NCBI GenBank assembly: GCA_015489555.1
Contig: WFZN01000015.1
Coordinates: forward strand, 1 to 15,043
Direction: 5' to 3'
DNA: 15,043 bases
DNA from: Candidatus Dojkabacteria bacterium
Lineage (GTDB): Bacteria; Patescibacteriota; Dojkabacteria; GCA-002793355
Positions 1 through 6,970 of the stretch are shown one piece after another. A model generated the notes under the pieces. That model made no database searches and was not told the origin of the DNA. It was given only the letters and a program-made list of their open reading frames with translations. How positions within the stretch are numbered: position 1 is the stretch's first letter; each line of letters begins with the position of its first letter. Made by a program: the position numbers and the translations under genes.

Positions 1-2
1 TA

Positions 3-281
3 CCATCTAAGGCGTACATAGTAAATTGTGCAGATAAGATAGGTACATATCAATTGGAGGCAAAACTGCTTAAATATCGACTTTTTTATCTACCTATTAA
101 AAGTATAAAAAGTGATAAACAATGTGCTACAGTAGATAAAAATGTAGTTATAGATGTAAAAGAGAGCCGTCTTTTAGATCTAGAAAATATTACTGGCTAC
201 TTGGGCAGGTTAGGGGATAGTACAGACAAAACACAAAGTAGAGTACCTAAATTCTTGATAAGCTCTTATTCCTTAGAATAG
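3..281 (+). CDS. C-terminal part of an unrecognised protein (5' end outside the window)
   Basis: The reading frame is open from the window's left edge to a TAG stop, giving about 92 visible residues. A TTG at position 54 could serve as a start, but the frame is open upstream of it with similar composition, so I treat this as the 3' part of a longer gene. The visible part has no membrane segment. It is rich in Lys, Leu, Ser and Asp and ends in SSYSLE. I recognise no family. The holA start codon follows after only 2 bases, so the two genes are probably co-transcribed and may be translationally coupled. The call as a real gene rests on the open frame and the tight spacing. Confidence 0.6.
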   Translation, partial: PSKAYIVNCADKIGTYQLEAKLLKYRLFYLPIKSIKSDKQCATVDKNVVIDVKESRLLDLENITGYLGRLGDSTDKTQSRVPKFLISSYSLE

Positions 282-283
282 AA

Positions 284-1240
284 ATGATTTATCTAGTTGA
301 AGCTGTAGAATTTATTCCTTTAAAAACGTTTTTGGTTTACAAAAAGATATGCTCCCTAAGAAATTATAAGTTCATGCCGGTATTTACCCTGGATGAATTA
401 AAGTCGCTTATTGCAGAGTCTAACAACCTTTCTTTGTTTGATAACGCAAAAGACCTAAAAGTTCCTGTGATATATCAGGATTTGGTAAGTACACCTACTT
501 TTAGAAAATTTACAGATTTTATAAAAAAAACAGATCTTGGCAAGATACATATAATAATTGTTTCTACTAGTGTTTATAAACTTAGGAATTTATTTAAGAA
601 CGCAGAGTACATATCGGATGAGACTTTCCATACCCCAGAGCAGGGCATTGCTTTAATGCAAGGTTATGTAGATGATATGAAGGATCTACTTTCTTATGAT
701 AATCAAAAGATACTGTTACAATGGAGTTACAGGCCAACCAAGGGACGATATTCAAGGACAAAGTTAGTATATGCTATTGATCGTATCAAGGCTCTTTATA
801 TGCAAGATAAATTCGCAGCACTGGGCTTTATTATGCAGCTTGGTAATGAAGTTTCCGTTTCGTATAATCCGTGGCAGGCGATAGATTATCTTTTTAAAGG
901 TACTTTTGCTGATAAAGTTGCTTACTATGAGGTGTATCTTCGTTTTAGTAACGCATATGAGTTAATAAAGTATCTTGAGAAGGGGGTTTTTATATTAATG
1001 CTTGCAAAAAAGGGAATACCTTTGGCAAAGATTTCTTCTAGACTTGGTTTTAACACATATTTTATAAACAATCTTGTTAAGATTCTGCAGAGTCACCCTA
1101 AGGTATCACTTGAGCTTCTTATAAAGATATATGAAACATTACTTAACGTAGAGTACAACACAAGGATAGGAAGGGTACCAACGATAGAGGAGGCATTCTG
1201 GGGAGGGTTAATTAAAATACATTCAATGCTTCCTGTCTAG
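284..1240 (+). CDS. holA: Divergent DNA polymerase III delta subunit (clamp loader)
   Basis: Probable delta subunit of the replicative clamp loader, which opens the beta sliding clamp and loads it on primed DNA. The 318-residue length is close to the usual 330-340. The best match is the C-terminal collar domain (about residues 195-315). It shows a helix rich in Leu and Ala, then the pattern 'IAxxLGxxxxFxxxxLxxxxxxxS' (here KISSRLGFNTYFINNLVKI). It ends with the helix that usually reads 'Kx-G-xxxxxxLExLLxxL' (here IGRVPTIEEAFWGGLIKI). The N-terminal half keeps the general alpha/beta pattern, with a 'FTLDELKSLI' segment like the family's 'f.ldeLl..l', but is otherwise poorly conserved. Delta normally lacks a P-loop and none is seen here. 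The start is ATG 2 bases after the preceding stop, without a Shine-Dalgarno sequence. The assignment is by pattern recognition and is fairly but not fully secure. Confidence 0.72.
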   Translation: MIYLVEAVEFIPLKTFLVYKKICSLRNYKFMPVFTLDELKSLIAESNNLSLFDNAKDLKVPVIYQDLVSTPTFRKFTDFIKKTDLGKIHIIIVSTSVYKLRNLFKNAEYISDETFHTPEQGIALMQGYVDDMKDLLSYDNQKILLQWSYRPTKGRYSRTKLVYAIDRIKALYMQDKFAALGFIMQLGNEVSVSYNPWQAIDYLFKGTFADKVAYYEVYLRFSNAYELIKYLEKGVFILMLAKKGIPLAKISSRLGFNTYFINNLVKILQSHPKVSLELLIKIYETLLNVEYNTRIGRVPTIEEAFWGGLIKIHSMLPV

Positions 1241-1265
1241 TTATAGCATGCTCCATAAGGGCATT

Positions 1266-1274
1266 TGGTATTAT
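1266..1274 (+). promoter_or_regulatory. Extended -10 promoter of lepA, leaderless arrangement
   Basis: TGG followed directly by TATTAT (1269-1274) lies 5 bases before the lepA ATG at 1280. No clear -35 box is seen, as is typical of extended -10 promoters. With normal start-site spacing, transcription would begin at or next to the A of ATG. The box falls in the short gap after holA, so lepA may also be read from upstream. Confidence 0.4.
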
Positions 1275-1279
1275 TCTTT

Positions 1280-3124
1280 ATGAGTTCGTTTGTTAACATA
1301 AGAAACGTTGCCATAATAGCGCATATAGATCATGGAAAAACAACGTTGCTTGATCGGTTTATACAGTTTCTGTCTAATGAAAAAAGTGTGTACAAGAAAG
1401 ATCGAGTTGCGGACGTGCTTGAACTTGAGCAAGAGCGGGGGATTACTATAAAGATGCAACCTGTTTCATTGTATTTTAACGATGTGCTTATTAATTTCGT
1501 TGATACCCCGGGGCATGTTGACTTTGGTTATGAGGTATCAAGAGCTTTGAAGGCAGTTGAAGGGGTCGTATTGCTTATTGATGTTACACAGGGCATACAG
1601 GCGCAAACAATTGAGAATCTTTTAACTGCTTTAAAATATGATCTATCCATTATCCCTGTCCTTAACAAAGTTGATCTTGCTGATTCTGAGCTTATTGAGA
1701 GACGGTTAATTGAGATTAAAAATGTACTTGGTTTTGGTAGGTCTGAGGTTATACTTGCCTCTGGTAAAACCGGCAAGAATGTGGATCTGATTTTACGTAA
1801 TATAGTCGAGCACATCCCCCCTCCTACTAATGGGGCCCTCTTTAAGGAAGTTATGGGAAAAATAAAACATCGTAACAAGGCAAGCTCAGAGCTGCCGGTT
1901 GCTTTTGTAATTGATGCTCAGTATGATAATTACGGAGGAGTAGTACTTACTGTACGTGTTGTGTCTGGGGCGGTTGGAGCGAATGCACCATTTGTTATTT
2001 CCAACGAAGATATAGAATTTAATCCTATCGAAGTAGGGGTATTTTCGCCAATGCGTACCTCTCAAAAACAGTTAACAGTAGGGCAAATAGGATACATAGT
2101 GACAAATATAAAAGACCCTAAACATATATATGTTGGCGCAACTATCACAACTAAGGGAAATAGGCTTGTAATTTCAGGGTATCGTCGCCCAGTACCAAAG
2201 GTTTTTTCTTCGTTTTATCCTGCACAGGATTATACTTATGATCAACTACGGGAGGCTTTAGCTAAATTAAAACTTAATGATTTTGCCCTAAGTATTGAGC
2301 AAGATTCGTCTCCTTTATTGGGTAAGGGGTTCAAACTTGGTTTTTTGGGGATGCTGCACATGGAGATTATTAAAGAGCGTTTAGCTAGAGAGTTCGCAGT
2401 AGAGGTAGTTACTACGTATCCTTTGGTACCGTATAAGGTTAAACTAAAAAACGGAAGCAAGTATACCATTAGTAGCATTAGGCAGTTTCCGTCTTCGCAA
2501 GAGATCGATACGGTATGGGAACCATTTATAAATGCAGAGATTTTCACTCCTTTTGAGCATCTATCGGCGATACTTGATCTTTTGCGTCAATCGCGATCTG
2601 TCGTGTTAGAGCAACAACAACTTAATATGGAGGGCGTAGATATGTTTTACTATAAGATCAAAGCTCAGATCCCTTTCTCTGAAATCGTTGATAACTTCTT
2701 TAACAGGCTAAAAAGTGTAAGTCACGGCTATGCTTCTTTGTCGTATGAAGACATATCATATTTACCTTCTTCTGCTGTAAAGGTTGATATTTTAGTGATG
2801 GGAGATATATACGAGAACCTATCCTTTATTACGTATCCTGAAAAAGCTCAGTCTAAGGCACGCAGTATTTTAAAGGTTTTAAAAAAGAGCATACCACGTA
2901 CAATTGTTCCGATACCATTACAAGCCGCGATCGGAGGCAAAATAATTGCAAGAGAAACAATACCAGCTATGCGTAAGAATGTAACAGCCAAATTATATGG
3001 TGGAGATGTGAGACGTAAACTAAAACTTTTACGTAATCAAGCTAGGCTTAAAAAATACAGATCGCAATTTGTTAAGGTAAAGATTCCGTCAGATTTTTTA
3101 AGACAAGTATTGTCTGATGTTTAA
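1280..3124 (+). CDS. lepA: Elongation factor 4 (LepA) ribosomal GTPase
   Basis: LepA/EF-4 is a translational GTPase that binds the ribosome and affects translocation and biogenesis. All G motifs are visible: AHIDHGKT (residues 14-21), ERGIT (52-56), DTPGH (75-79), NKVD (129-132) and SGK (161-163, usually SAK). EF-4-specific signatures follow: GFLGMLHMEIIKERLAREF in the EF-G-V-like domain, and the unique C-terminal domain with RETIPAMRKNVTAKLYGGDV and RRKLKLLRNQ. The last family motif, usually 'KEGKKRMK', is altered to KKYRSQF. The protein has 614 residues (about 600 is usual). I start at ATG 1280: an in-frame TTG at 1265 would add five hydrophobic residues not seen in the family, and a -10 box sits 5 bases before 1280. 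The gene runs tail to tail with the solute-binding-protein gene, with one base between the stop codons. Confidence 0.97.
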   Translation: MSSFVNIRNVAIIAHIDHGKTTLLDRFIQFLSNEKSVYKKDRVADVLELEQERGITIKMQPVSLYFNDVLINFVDTPGHVDFGYEVSRALKAVEGVVLLIDVTQGIQAQTIENLLTALKYDLSIIPVLNKVDLADSELIERRLIEIKNVLGFGRSEVILASGKTGKNVDLILRNIVEHIPPPTNGALFKEVMGKIKHRNKASSELPVAFVIDAQYDNYGGVVLTVRVVSGAVGANAPFVISNEDIEFNPIEVGVFSPMRTSQKQLTVGQIGYIVTNIKDPKHIYVGATITTKGNRLVISGYRRPVPKVFSSFYPAQDYTYDQLREALAKLKLNDFALSIEQDSSPLLGKGFKLGFLGMLHMEIIKERLAREFAVEVVTTYPLVPYKVKLKNGSKYTISSIRQFPSSQEIDTVWEPFINAEIFTPFEHLSAILDLLRQSRSVVLEQQQLNMEGVDMFYYKIKAQIPFSEIVDNFFNRLKSVSHGYASLSYEDISYLPSSAVKVDILVMGDIYENLSFITYPEKAQSKARSILKVLKKSIPRTIVPIPLQAAIGGKIIARETIPAMRKNVTAKLYGGDVRRKLKLLRNQARLKKYRSQFVKVKIPSDFLRQVLSDV

Positions 3125-3125
3125 G

Positions 3126-4796
3126 TTAGCGTTGGGCTAGCCCCTTAAGGCGTGTATTTAAAAGGTTCTCTAACTGGGCTAGTGTAGTGTTTAGATCTGC
3201 TTCCCCTCTGTCTACCTTTGAAAAGGTTTCTTTTACACTTGATTCCCATAGGCCATATGTAGGTACAATTGGAAACACTGCTGTATTTAAGTTTTGATGT
3301 ACAACTGTGTGGTATGGATCATTTTGACGATTAGCCATGTCAACCCGCGCGTATGTTTGGCCTTCTTTCATTAATTCTTTTTGCGAGTTATAAATTTTTT
3401 CTATATTCTCTGGTTGAATAAGGTATGACAAAAATTGCCAAGCAGCTTCTTGTTTAGATGAGTTTTTGGGTACTACAAACAGCCAGAACGAGCCCAGATT
3501 TTGCTTGCGAGATGCGCCCCCAAGCTTGGGTACTGGAGCGATTTTTATTTCTAGATTGGGGTTGGAGTTTATGAAATTTATATATCTCCAAGATGGGGCG
3601 AAAATAATAGCAGGAATACACTCAGCAAAGTATTTTAGATCGTTTGGCATTGTAGGGGTCCATGTTTGATGTTGGGTGTAAAACCTACGGTAAAATGTAA
3701 GAGCGCTTAGGGCTTCCTTGTTTTGGAGGGTGTATCTTCCTTTTTGATAATAAGGGGTTCCATTTTGTATCATAAAGAGAAGGAATAATTCAGGAGAATG
3801 GAATATGTTGCTAAATGTGCCAAGCGCTATCGCTCCCTTTGACTTTATTTGGGGTATCTGTTGTATTAGGTCATCCCACGTGTTAATTTGAGCTATCAAT
3901 TGTGGATCTACAATGTCGGCGTTGTAGAACATTACCAATGTGTCCGCAAACAATGGGACACCTATTACACCATTTTTTTGAATAATTATGTCAGAAATCC
4001 CAGGGTAATATATTTTTGAGACGCTGTTAGGATCTAGAATGTTTTTGGGGGCTGCGCTTATGTGGTTAATAATTAAAGGAAGCCAGCTGTGGTGTACTTC
4101 TACTATGTCGACCCCACCTTCTTGTGTTATGCGGTCATAGGCTTTTTTGAAATATTCTCCAACGTAGGCGTTGTCTACACTTGTGTGTTGATAATCTTGT
4201 TGGATGTAATTTACTCTTATGTCTGGATGTTTGTTTTCAAACTCTGCAATTATTTGCTGCATTGCGTCTTTTGGGTACCACAACCCCCATATATTAATTG
4301 TTGTTTTGGTAGTTTGTGGGTATGGCTTTTGGGTAACTTGGGGTGTGCCACTAGGAGTCTGTTTGCCTTTTTTAAGTAGAGGCAAGAGCATTAGCATGAA
4401 AAACAGGAGTATGAATATACCGCCTACGATAATGAGGATGCGTGATAATGGGATGTCGCTTAATTTGTTTTTTAGTGTGTCAAGCGGCTTTTGTGGGGGC
4501 GGGGATTCGCCGGTAGGCGAATCCCCGCCCCCACCTGCTTCGGGTTCATCTTCTTCTAATAAAAACTCAGGAAGGGTAGGTTCTTCGTTTAGGGAAGAAA
4601 CTTCCTCAACCTGACTGTGTAAAACTGCCTCTGTCGGTGGTTGCTCCCCTTTGGAGGTACCGGGGGGTTGCTCTGCCGGCTCGGCAGGCTGTACGTTGGG
4701 TATGTCCCCAAGATTTTCAGACTGTAATGACTTACTTTCTGCGGGATTGTTAGATGTATCATTGGGTCTGTTTTGGGCAAAAGGGTCGTTATTCAT
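3126..4796 (-). CDS. Membrane-anchored family 1 extracellular solute-binding protein with long N-terminal extension
   Basis: 556 residues in three parts. Residues 1-118 are a hydrophilic, probably disordered region rich in Pro, Glu, Ser and Gln. Residues about 120-141 form one hydrophobic helix. Residues about 157-556 resemble a sugar-type ABC solute-binding protein (SBP_bac_1): 'INIWGLWYP', 'IIAEFENKHPDIRVNYIQQDY', 'PLFADTLVMFYN', 'AIIFAPSWR' and 'GSFWLFVVPKNSSKQEAAWQFLSYL'. There is no normal signal peptide or lipobox, so the single helix must anchor it, presumably with the binding domain outside. Charges on both sides of the helix are positive, so topology is not decided by charge. No ABC permease or ATPase gene is nearby. 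The ATG overlaps the sortase TGA (ATGA), implying translational coupling. The C-terminus (RLKGLAQR) has no LPXTG-type sorting signal. Residues 88-102 are encoded by a perfect GC-rich palindrome. Confidence 0.85.
   Translation of the reverse strand: MNNDPFAQNRPNDTSNNPAESKSLQSENLGDIPNVQPAEPAEQPPGTSKGEQPPTEAVLHSQVEEVSSLNEEPTLPEFLLEEDEPEAGGGGDSPTGESPPPQKPLDTLKNKLSDIPLSRILIIVGGIFILLFFMLMLLPLLKKGKQTPSGTPQVTQKPYPQTTKTTINIWGLWYPKDAMQQIIAEFENKHPDIRVNYIQQDYQHTSVDNAYVGEYFKKAYDRITQEGGVDIVEVHHSWLPLIINHISAAPKNILDPNSVSKIYYPGISDIIIQKNGVIGVPLFADTLVMFYNADIVDPQLIAQINTWDDLIQQIPQIKSKGAIALGTFSNIFHSPELFLLFMIQNGTPYYQKGRYTLQNKEALSALTFYRRFYTQHQTWTPTMPNDLKYFAECIPAIIFAPSWRYINFINSNPNLEIKIAPVPKLGGASRKQNLGSFWLFVVPKNSSKQEAAWQFLSYLIQPENIEKIYNSQKELMKEGQTYARVDMANRQNDPYHTVVHQNLNTAVFPIVPTYGLWESSVKETFSKVDRGEADLNTTLAQLENLLNTRLKGLAQR
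4493..4534. repeat. Perfect GC-rich hairpin palindrome inside a coding region
   Basis: Two 19-base arms (4493-4511, gtgggggcggggattcgcc; and 4516-4534, its exact reverse complement) flank the loop ggta. The arms are far richer in G+C than the surrounding AT-rich DNA. On the - strand the element is read in frame as GGGGDSPTGESPPP in the disordered N-terminal region of the solute-binding protein. The form recalls small palindromic repeats that insert into genes without breaking the frame. I see no second copy in this window, so mobility is only an inference. Confidence 0.9.
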
Positions 4797-5599
4797 TCTC
4801 TAATAGCAGTTACAACTAATCTTTTAGCGCCTAGCCCTAATGGCCAACATGTAACTAGAGTCACTTGATCGTTTTTAGTAGGTCCTACCAGTTTGTATAG
4901 GTTCGTCGGGCTTACTATCTTTTTAGATTTTACCCTATATTTAAGTTGCTGGCCGTCTTTATATATTATTATAGAATCCCCAAGATTTATGCGTTCTAGT
5001 TTGGAAAATACCAGATACGGTTTTATTCTACCAAAGAGCCTGGTAATGCCGCTGTGGCCGTATATTACAGCGTTGCTACCATCACCTGGCAGCGGTGTAC
5101 CCTTAAGATGGGCTACCCCTTTCTTAAGAGCTTGTTCGTAAACCTCTTTAGGGGCACTTGGAACATTGGGGGTTAATGGTATTCTGTTAATTTCTAGTGT
5201 TGGTATAGATATATACATCATCTTCGAGTAGCTTTCGTTTATCGGAATATTTGATGCAGTTTCGGAAGGTAAACTAGTGTTAAGGTAGTTTTGTTTTATC
5301 TCTTCAAATAGCTTAGGGCCTGGATCATAATATTTGTCTTTTACTAATAATTGTAGATAACTTATATCGACTGGGATGGGCGAATTGGCTGTGTTGTCGT
5401 ATGCTTCTACGGTGGTAGAGTAGTTTAGCAATGTACTGTGTATACCGAGTAATACCGAGATACTAAGCGGTACTAGTTGCACTAATAGAATTAAAAGGCC
5501 AAGATATATAAGGGACTTGCTGATAAAGGCCTTGGTGACCTCGTATGAGAAAAGGCGTTCTTTGTAATTTGGATTCTCGTTTGCAAATTCATATAACAT
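4793..5599 (-). CDS. Sortase-family transpeptidase, membrane-anchored
   Basis: Sortases are extracytoplasmic cysteine transpeptidases that cut a C-terminal sorting signal and join the protein to the cell surface or to another protein. The 268-residue protein has one N-terminal membrane helix (about residues 28-53). It is followed by a spacer and the beta-barrel sortase domain (about 127-268). The catalytic residues are clear: His182 in 'VIYGHS', Cys251 in 'TLVTCWPLG' and Arg260 in 'AKRLVVTA'. The N-terminal helix makes it a type II membrane protein. The class is uncertain; the TLxTC form is seen in several classes. The start is set by ATG 5599, 6 bases after an extended -10 box. The stop overlaps the start of the solute-binding-protein gene. 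No LPXTG substrate is encoded in the window. Confidence 0.93.
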   Translation of the reverse strand: MLYEFANENPNYKERLFSYEVTKAFISKSLIYLGLLILLVQLVPLSISVLLGIHSTLLNYSTTVEAYDNTANSPIPVDISYLQLLVKDKYYDPGPKLFEEIKQNYLNTSLPSETASNIPINESYSKMMYISIPTLEINRIPLTPNVPSAPKEVYEQALKKGVAHLKGTPLPGDGSNAVIYGHSGITRLFGRIKPYLVFSKLERINLGDSIIIYKDGQQLKYRVKSKKIVSPTNLYKLVGPTKNDQVTLVTCWPLGLGAKRLVVTAIRE

Positions 5600-5605
5600 A
5601 TTTTC

Positions 5606-5614
5606 ATTATAGCA
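5606..5614 (-). promoter_or_regulatory. Extended -10 promoter of the sortase operon, leaderless
   Basis: On the - strand TGC-TATAAT (-10 at 5606-5611) is followed by six bases and then the ATG. A start site 6-7 bases past the -10 box would coincide with the A of ATG, giving a leaderless mRNA. No good -35 is found at 16-18 bases (CATAAT at 17). A GC-rich element shared with the facing gene lies about 40-56 bases upstream of the ATG. Confidence 0.65.
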
Positions 5615-5638
5615 TGTGGTTAACCTGGATTATGGATA

Positions 5639-5655
5639 CTTAGGGGTGTGGGGTG
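5639..5655 (-). promoter_or_regulatory. Putative regulator-binding element, copy 1 (sortase side)
   Basis: Read on the - strand this is CACCCCACACCCCTAAG. It matches 15 of 17 bases of the copy at 5739-5755 and has the same direction relative to its gene. Its distal edge is 39 bases from the sortase ATG, against 38 for the other copy. The matching spacing argues for a protein-binding site just upstream of the -35 position. The regulator is unknown. Confidence 0.5.
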
Positions 5656-5738
5656 GAGCTTTTTGTTACTTAGTTATAGGCGGTATGTTCATGTGTTTTA
5701 AACCAAAACTGAATTGGAAGCTTTTAAAAACGGTGTTT

Positions 5739-5755
5739 CACCCCACGCCCATAAG
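5739..5755 (+). promoter_or_regulatory. Putative regulator-binding element, copy 2 (5794-gene side)
   Basis: Reads CACCCCACGCCCATAAG, differing from the sortase-side copy at two positions. It ends 3 bases before the -35 box (5759-5764) of the gene starting at 5794. With copy 1 it forms an 83-base-spaced inverted repeat. The matched spacing to both starts favours shared control over an RNA hairpin. Confidence 0.5.
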
Positions 5756-5758
5756 ATA

Positions 5759-5787
5759 TTTACAAAGCCCTGCATATCCTTTATAAT
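5759..5787 (+). promoter_or_regulatory. Sigma-70-type promoter of the 5794 gene, leaderless
   Basis: TTTACA (5759-5764), 17-base spacer, TATAAT (5782-5787), then six bases and ATG at 5794. This is near consensus in both boxes and spacing. The predicted start site is at or within a base or two of the ATG, leaving no room for a ribosome binding site. Confidence 0.75.
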
Positions 5788-5793
5788 TACGTT

Positions 5794-6876
5794 ATGGGAA
5801 CGAATCGAGCGTTTGTATTAGTAGATAATACTTCACCTTTGCTAATGGCTTTTTTGGTGGGGGTTAAAAAAACTATAAGTATCTACAAAGATGCTCGTAT
5901 TTTTACTCGAAGTACTAACCCGTTTATAGATCAGTTGTTTCAGGAAGTCGGAGGAGTTCGTTTGCTAGACCCTAGCCAAAGCGTTGGGGAGGTTATTATT
6001 AGGTTTAATCCTGAATATGTAGAAAAAGTCACAATGCCTCAAGATAATAGTTTTGCGACACATGCCTACCTTAAGAAACTCCCACCTCAAGGGGTAAAAC
6101 CGTATAGCATAGAAGAGCAAGGTTATATTGGTGCGTCAGAGTTATTTGTGTGGGGAGCAGAAGATCAAAGTATCAAAGACTTGGTACCCCCTACCGTGCA
6201 GATTAAGGGTAATTACACAGATACAATGTTGCTTTTAAGTGAGGTGTATCCGACGTGGCGTGGGGTGTTTGCATTTTTACTGGGTAATTCACTAAGCATC
6301 ATAGAGATGAGACAGTTAATAAAAATTTTAAGACAGTTTTATGTTTCCAAAGGGGTACAAGAGTTGGAGTTTAAAGAAAGTAGTAGCATATTTCAAGCCT
6401 TTGCAAATGCTGCACTTGATTATATTTCTTCAGAGAGTGGGAATATGAAAGTTATCGGTGATGGGTGGGAGTATTCTGTTGTACTTTCAGACAATTTACC
6501 AAGTGTAACTTCAGATAGTAAGCGTAAAGTTTATAAAAGGGCGTTTATTTTAGAGGTTTTAGAGTTTAAAGAATCTACAAGAACGGACACTGACAGAGTC
6601 AATAACGTGTTTGATGATAAACAGGTAGAGCCAGCTTCCGTAAACCCCGTAACGCCTCCGAATAAACTCTCAGGTAAAACTACTAATACCGCAGACGTCT
6701 CAGAGAGTAACGAGCAACACAATATAACCAAGATGGAAGAGCCTGCGTATGAGTCAATGGATAGCAAGTCGGTTCCTCCCACGCCAGCGCAAACAGAGCA
6801 TAAGAATAAAGATGCTACCAACGATCACACGGATGATCCAGTAGATGAATTAATGAAAGAGGTACTTGACGAATAA
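5794..6876 (+). CDS. Unrecognised protein with folded N-terminal domain and acidic disordered tail
   Basis: 360 residues, no signal peptide or membrane segment. Residues 1-265 look folded, with alternating hydrophobic strands and helices ('AFVLVDNTSPLLMAFLVGV', 'GASELFVWGAEDQSIKDL', 'VFAFLLGNSLSIIEMRQLIKIL'). Residues about 270-360 are polar and acidic, rich in Thr, Ser, Asp, Glu and Pro, and end in DELMKEVLDE. I do not recognise the family firmly. Its place just before rpsO and a loose resemblance of residues 60-150 to the linker region of DHH/NrnA-like phosphoesterases suggest a decayed relative. The catalytic DHH-type motifs are absent, so I assign no function. It faces the sortase operon across a shared regulatory region and has its own strong promoter. 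Confidence 0.85.
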   Translation: MGTNRAFVLVDNTSPLLMAFLVGVKKTISIYKDARIFTRSTNPFIDQLFQEVGGVRLLDPSQSVGEVIIRFNPEYVEKVTMPQDNSFATHAYLKKLPPQGVKPYSIEEQGYIGASELFVWGAEDQSIKDLVPPTVQIKGNYTDTMLLLSEVYPTWRGVFAFLLGNSLSIIEMRQLIKILRQFYVSKGVQELEFKESSSIFQAFANAALDYISSESGNMKVIGDGWEYSVVLSDNLPSVTSDSKRKVYKRAFILEVLEFKESTRTDTDRVNNVFDDKQVEPASVNPVTPPNKLSGKTTNTADVSESNEQHNITKMEEPAYESMDSKSVPPTPAQTEHKNKDATNDHTDDPVDELMKEVLDE

Positions 6877-6888
6877 AGAAACAATATT

Positions 6889-6930
6889 ATGAAACTGCAG
6901 CTAATTACCCTTGAATGCAGAGTCCCATAA
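6889..6930 (+). other. Thirteen-codon mini-ORF resembling an ATP synthase epsilon N-terminus
   Basis: ATG at 6889 opens a 13-residue frame, MKLQLITLECRVP, ending at TAA 6928-6930. The first eight residues look like the common start of F1 ATP synthase epsilon subunits (KLQLIT-E). No further epsilon-like sequence follows. It could be chance, a translated leader, or a remnant of atpC. Confidence 0.15.
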
Positions 6931-6944
6931 CTAAATCTTATGTG

Positions 6945-6953
6945 TGATATAAT
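6945..6953 (+). promoter_or_regulatory. Upstream extended -10 promoter before rpsO (P1)
   Basis: TGA followed by a consensus TATAAT (6948-6953). No -35 at normal spacing. It would give a leader of about 80 bases for rpsO. Confidence 0.4.
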
Positions 6954-6970
6954 TACGGAAACTGTTAAGC

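Noticed and set aside
54..281. A complete 75-residue gene starting at TTG 54
   Set aside because: The frame is open to the left edge without a stop, so a 5'-truncated longer gene is the simpler reading.
1528..1878. 116-residue - strand frame opposite lepA
   Set aside because: It lies entirely over conserved lepA G-domain sequence and shows no promoter or family signature; a shadow frame.
4219..4614. 131-residue + strand frame opposite the solute-binding protein
   Set aside because: It is antisense to a well-supported gene, has no family pattern, and its glycine/proline-rich part only reflects the palindrome read from the other strand.
4793..4796. UGA recoded as Gly, as in some Patescibacteria
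   Set aside because: TGA ends the sortase right after its conserved terminal strand and overlaps the next start as ATGA. Reading through enters a frame with no family pattern. TGA also ends the FtsA-like gene.
5644..5750. The GC-rich inverted repeat between the divergent genes as a single RNA hairpin or terminator
   Set aside because: The arms are 83 bases apart with no U-tract, and both would lie upstream of the two transcription starts. Matching distances to both ATGs fit paired DNA-binding sites better.
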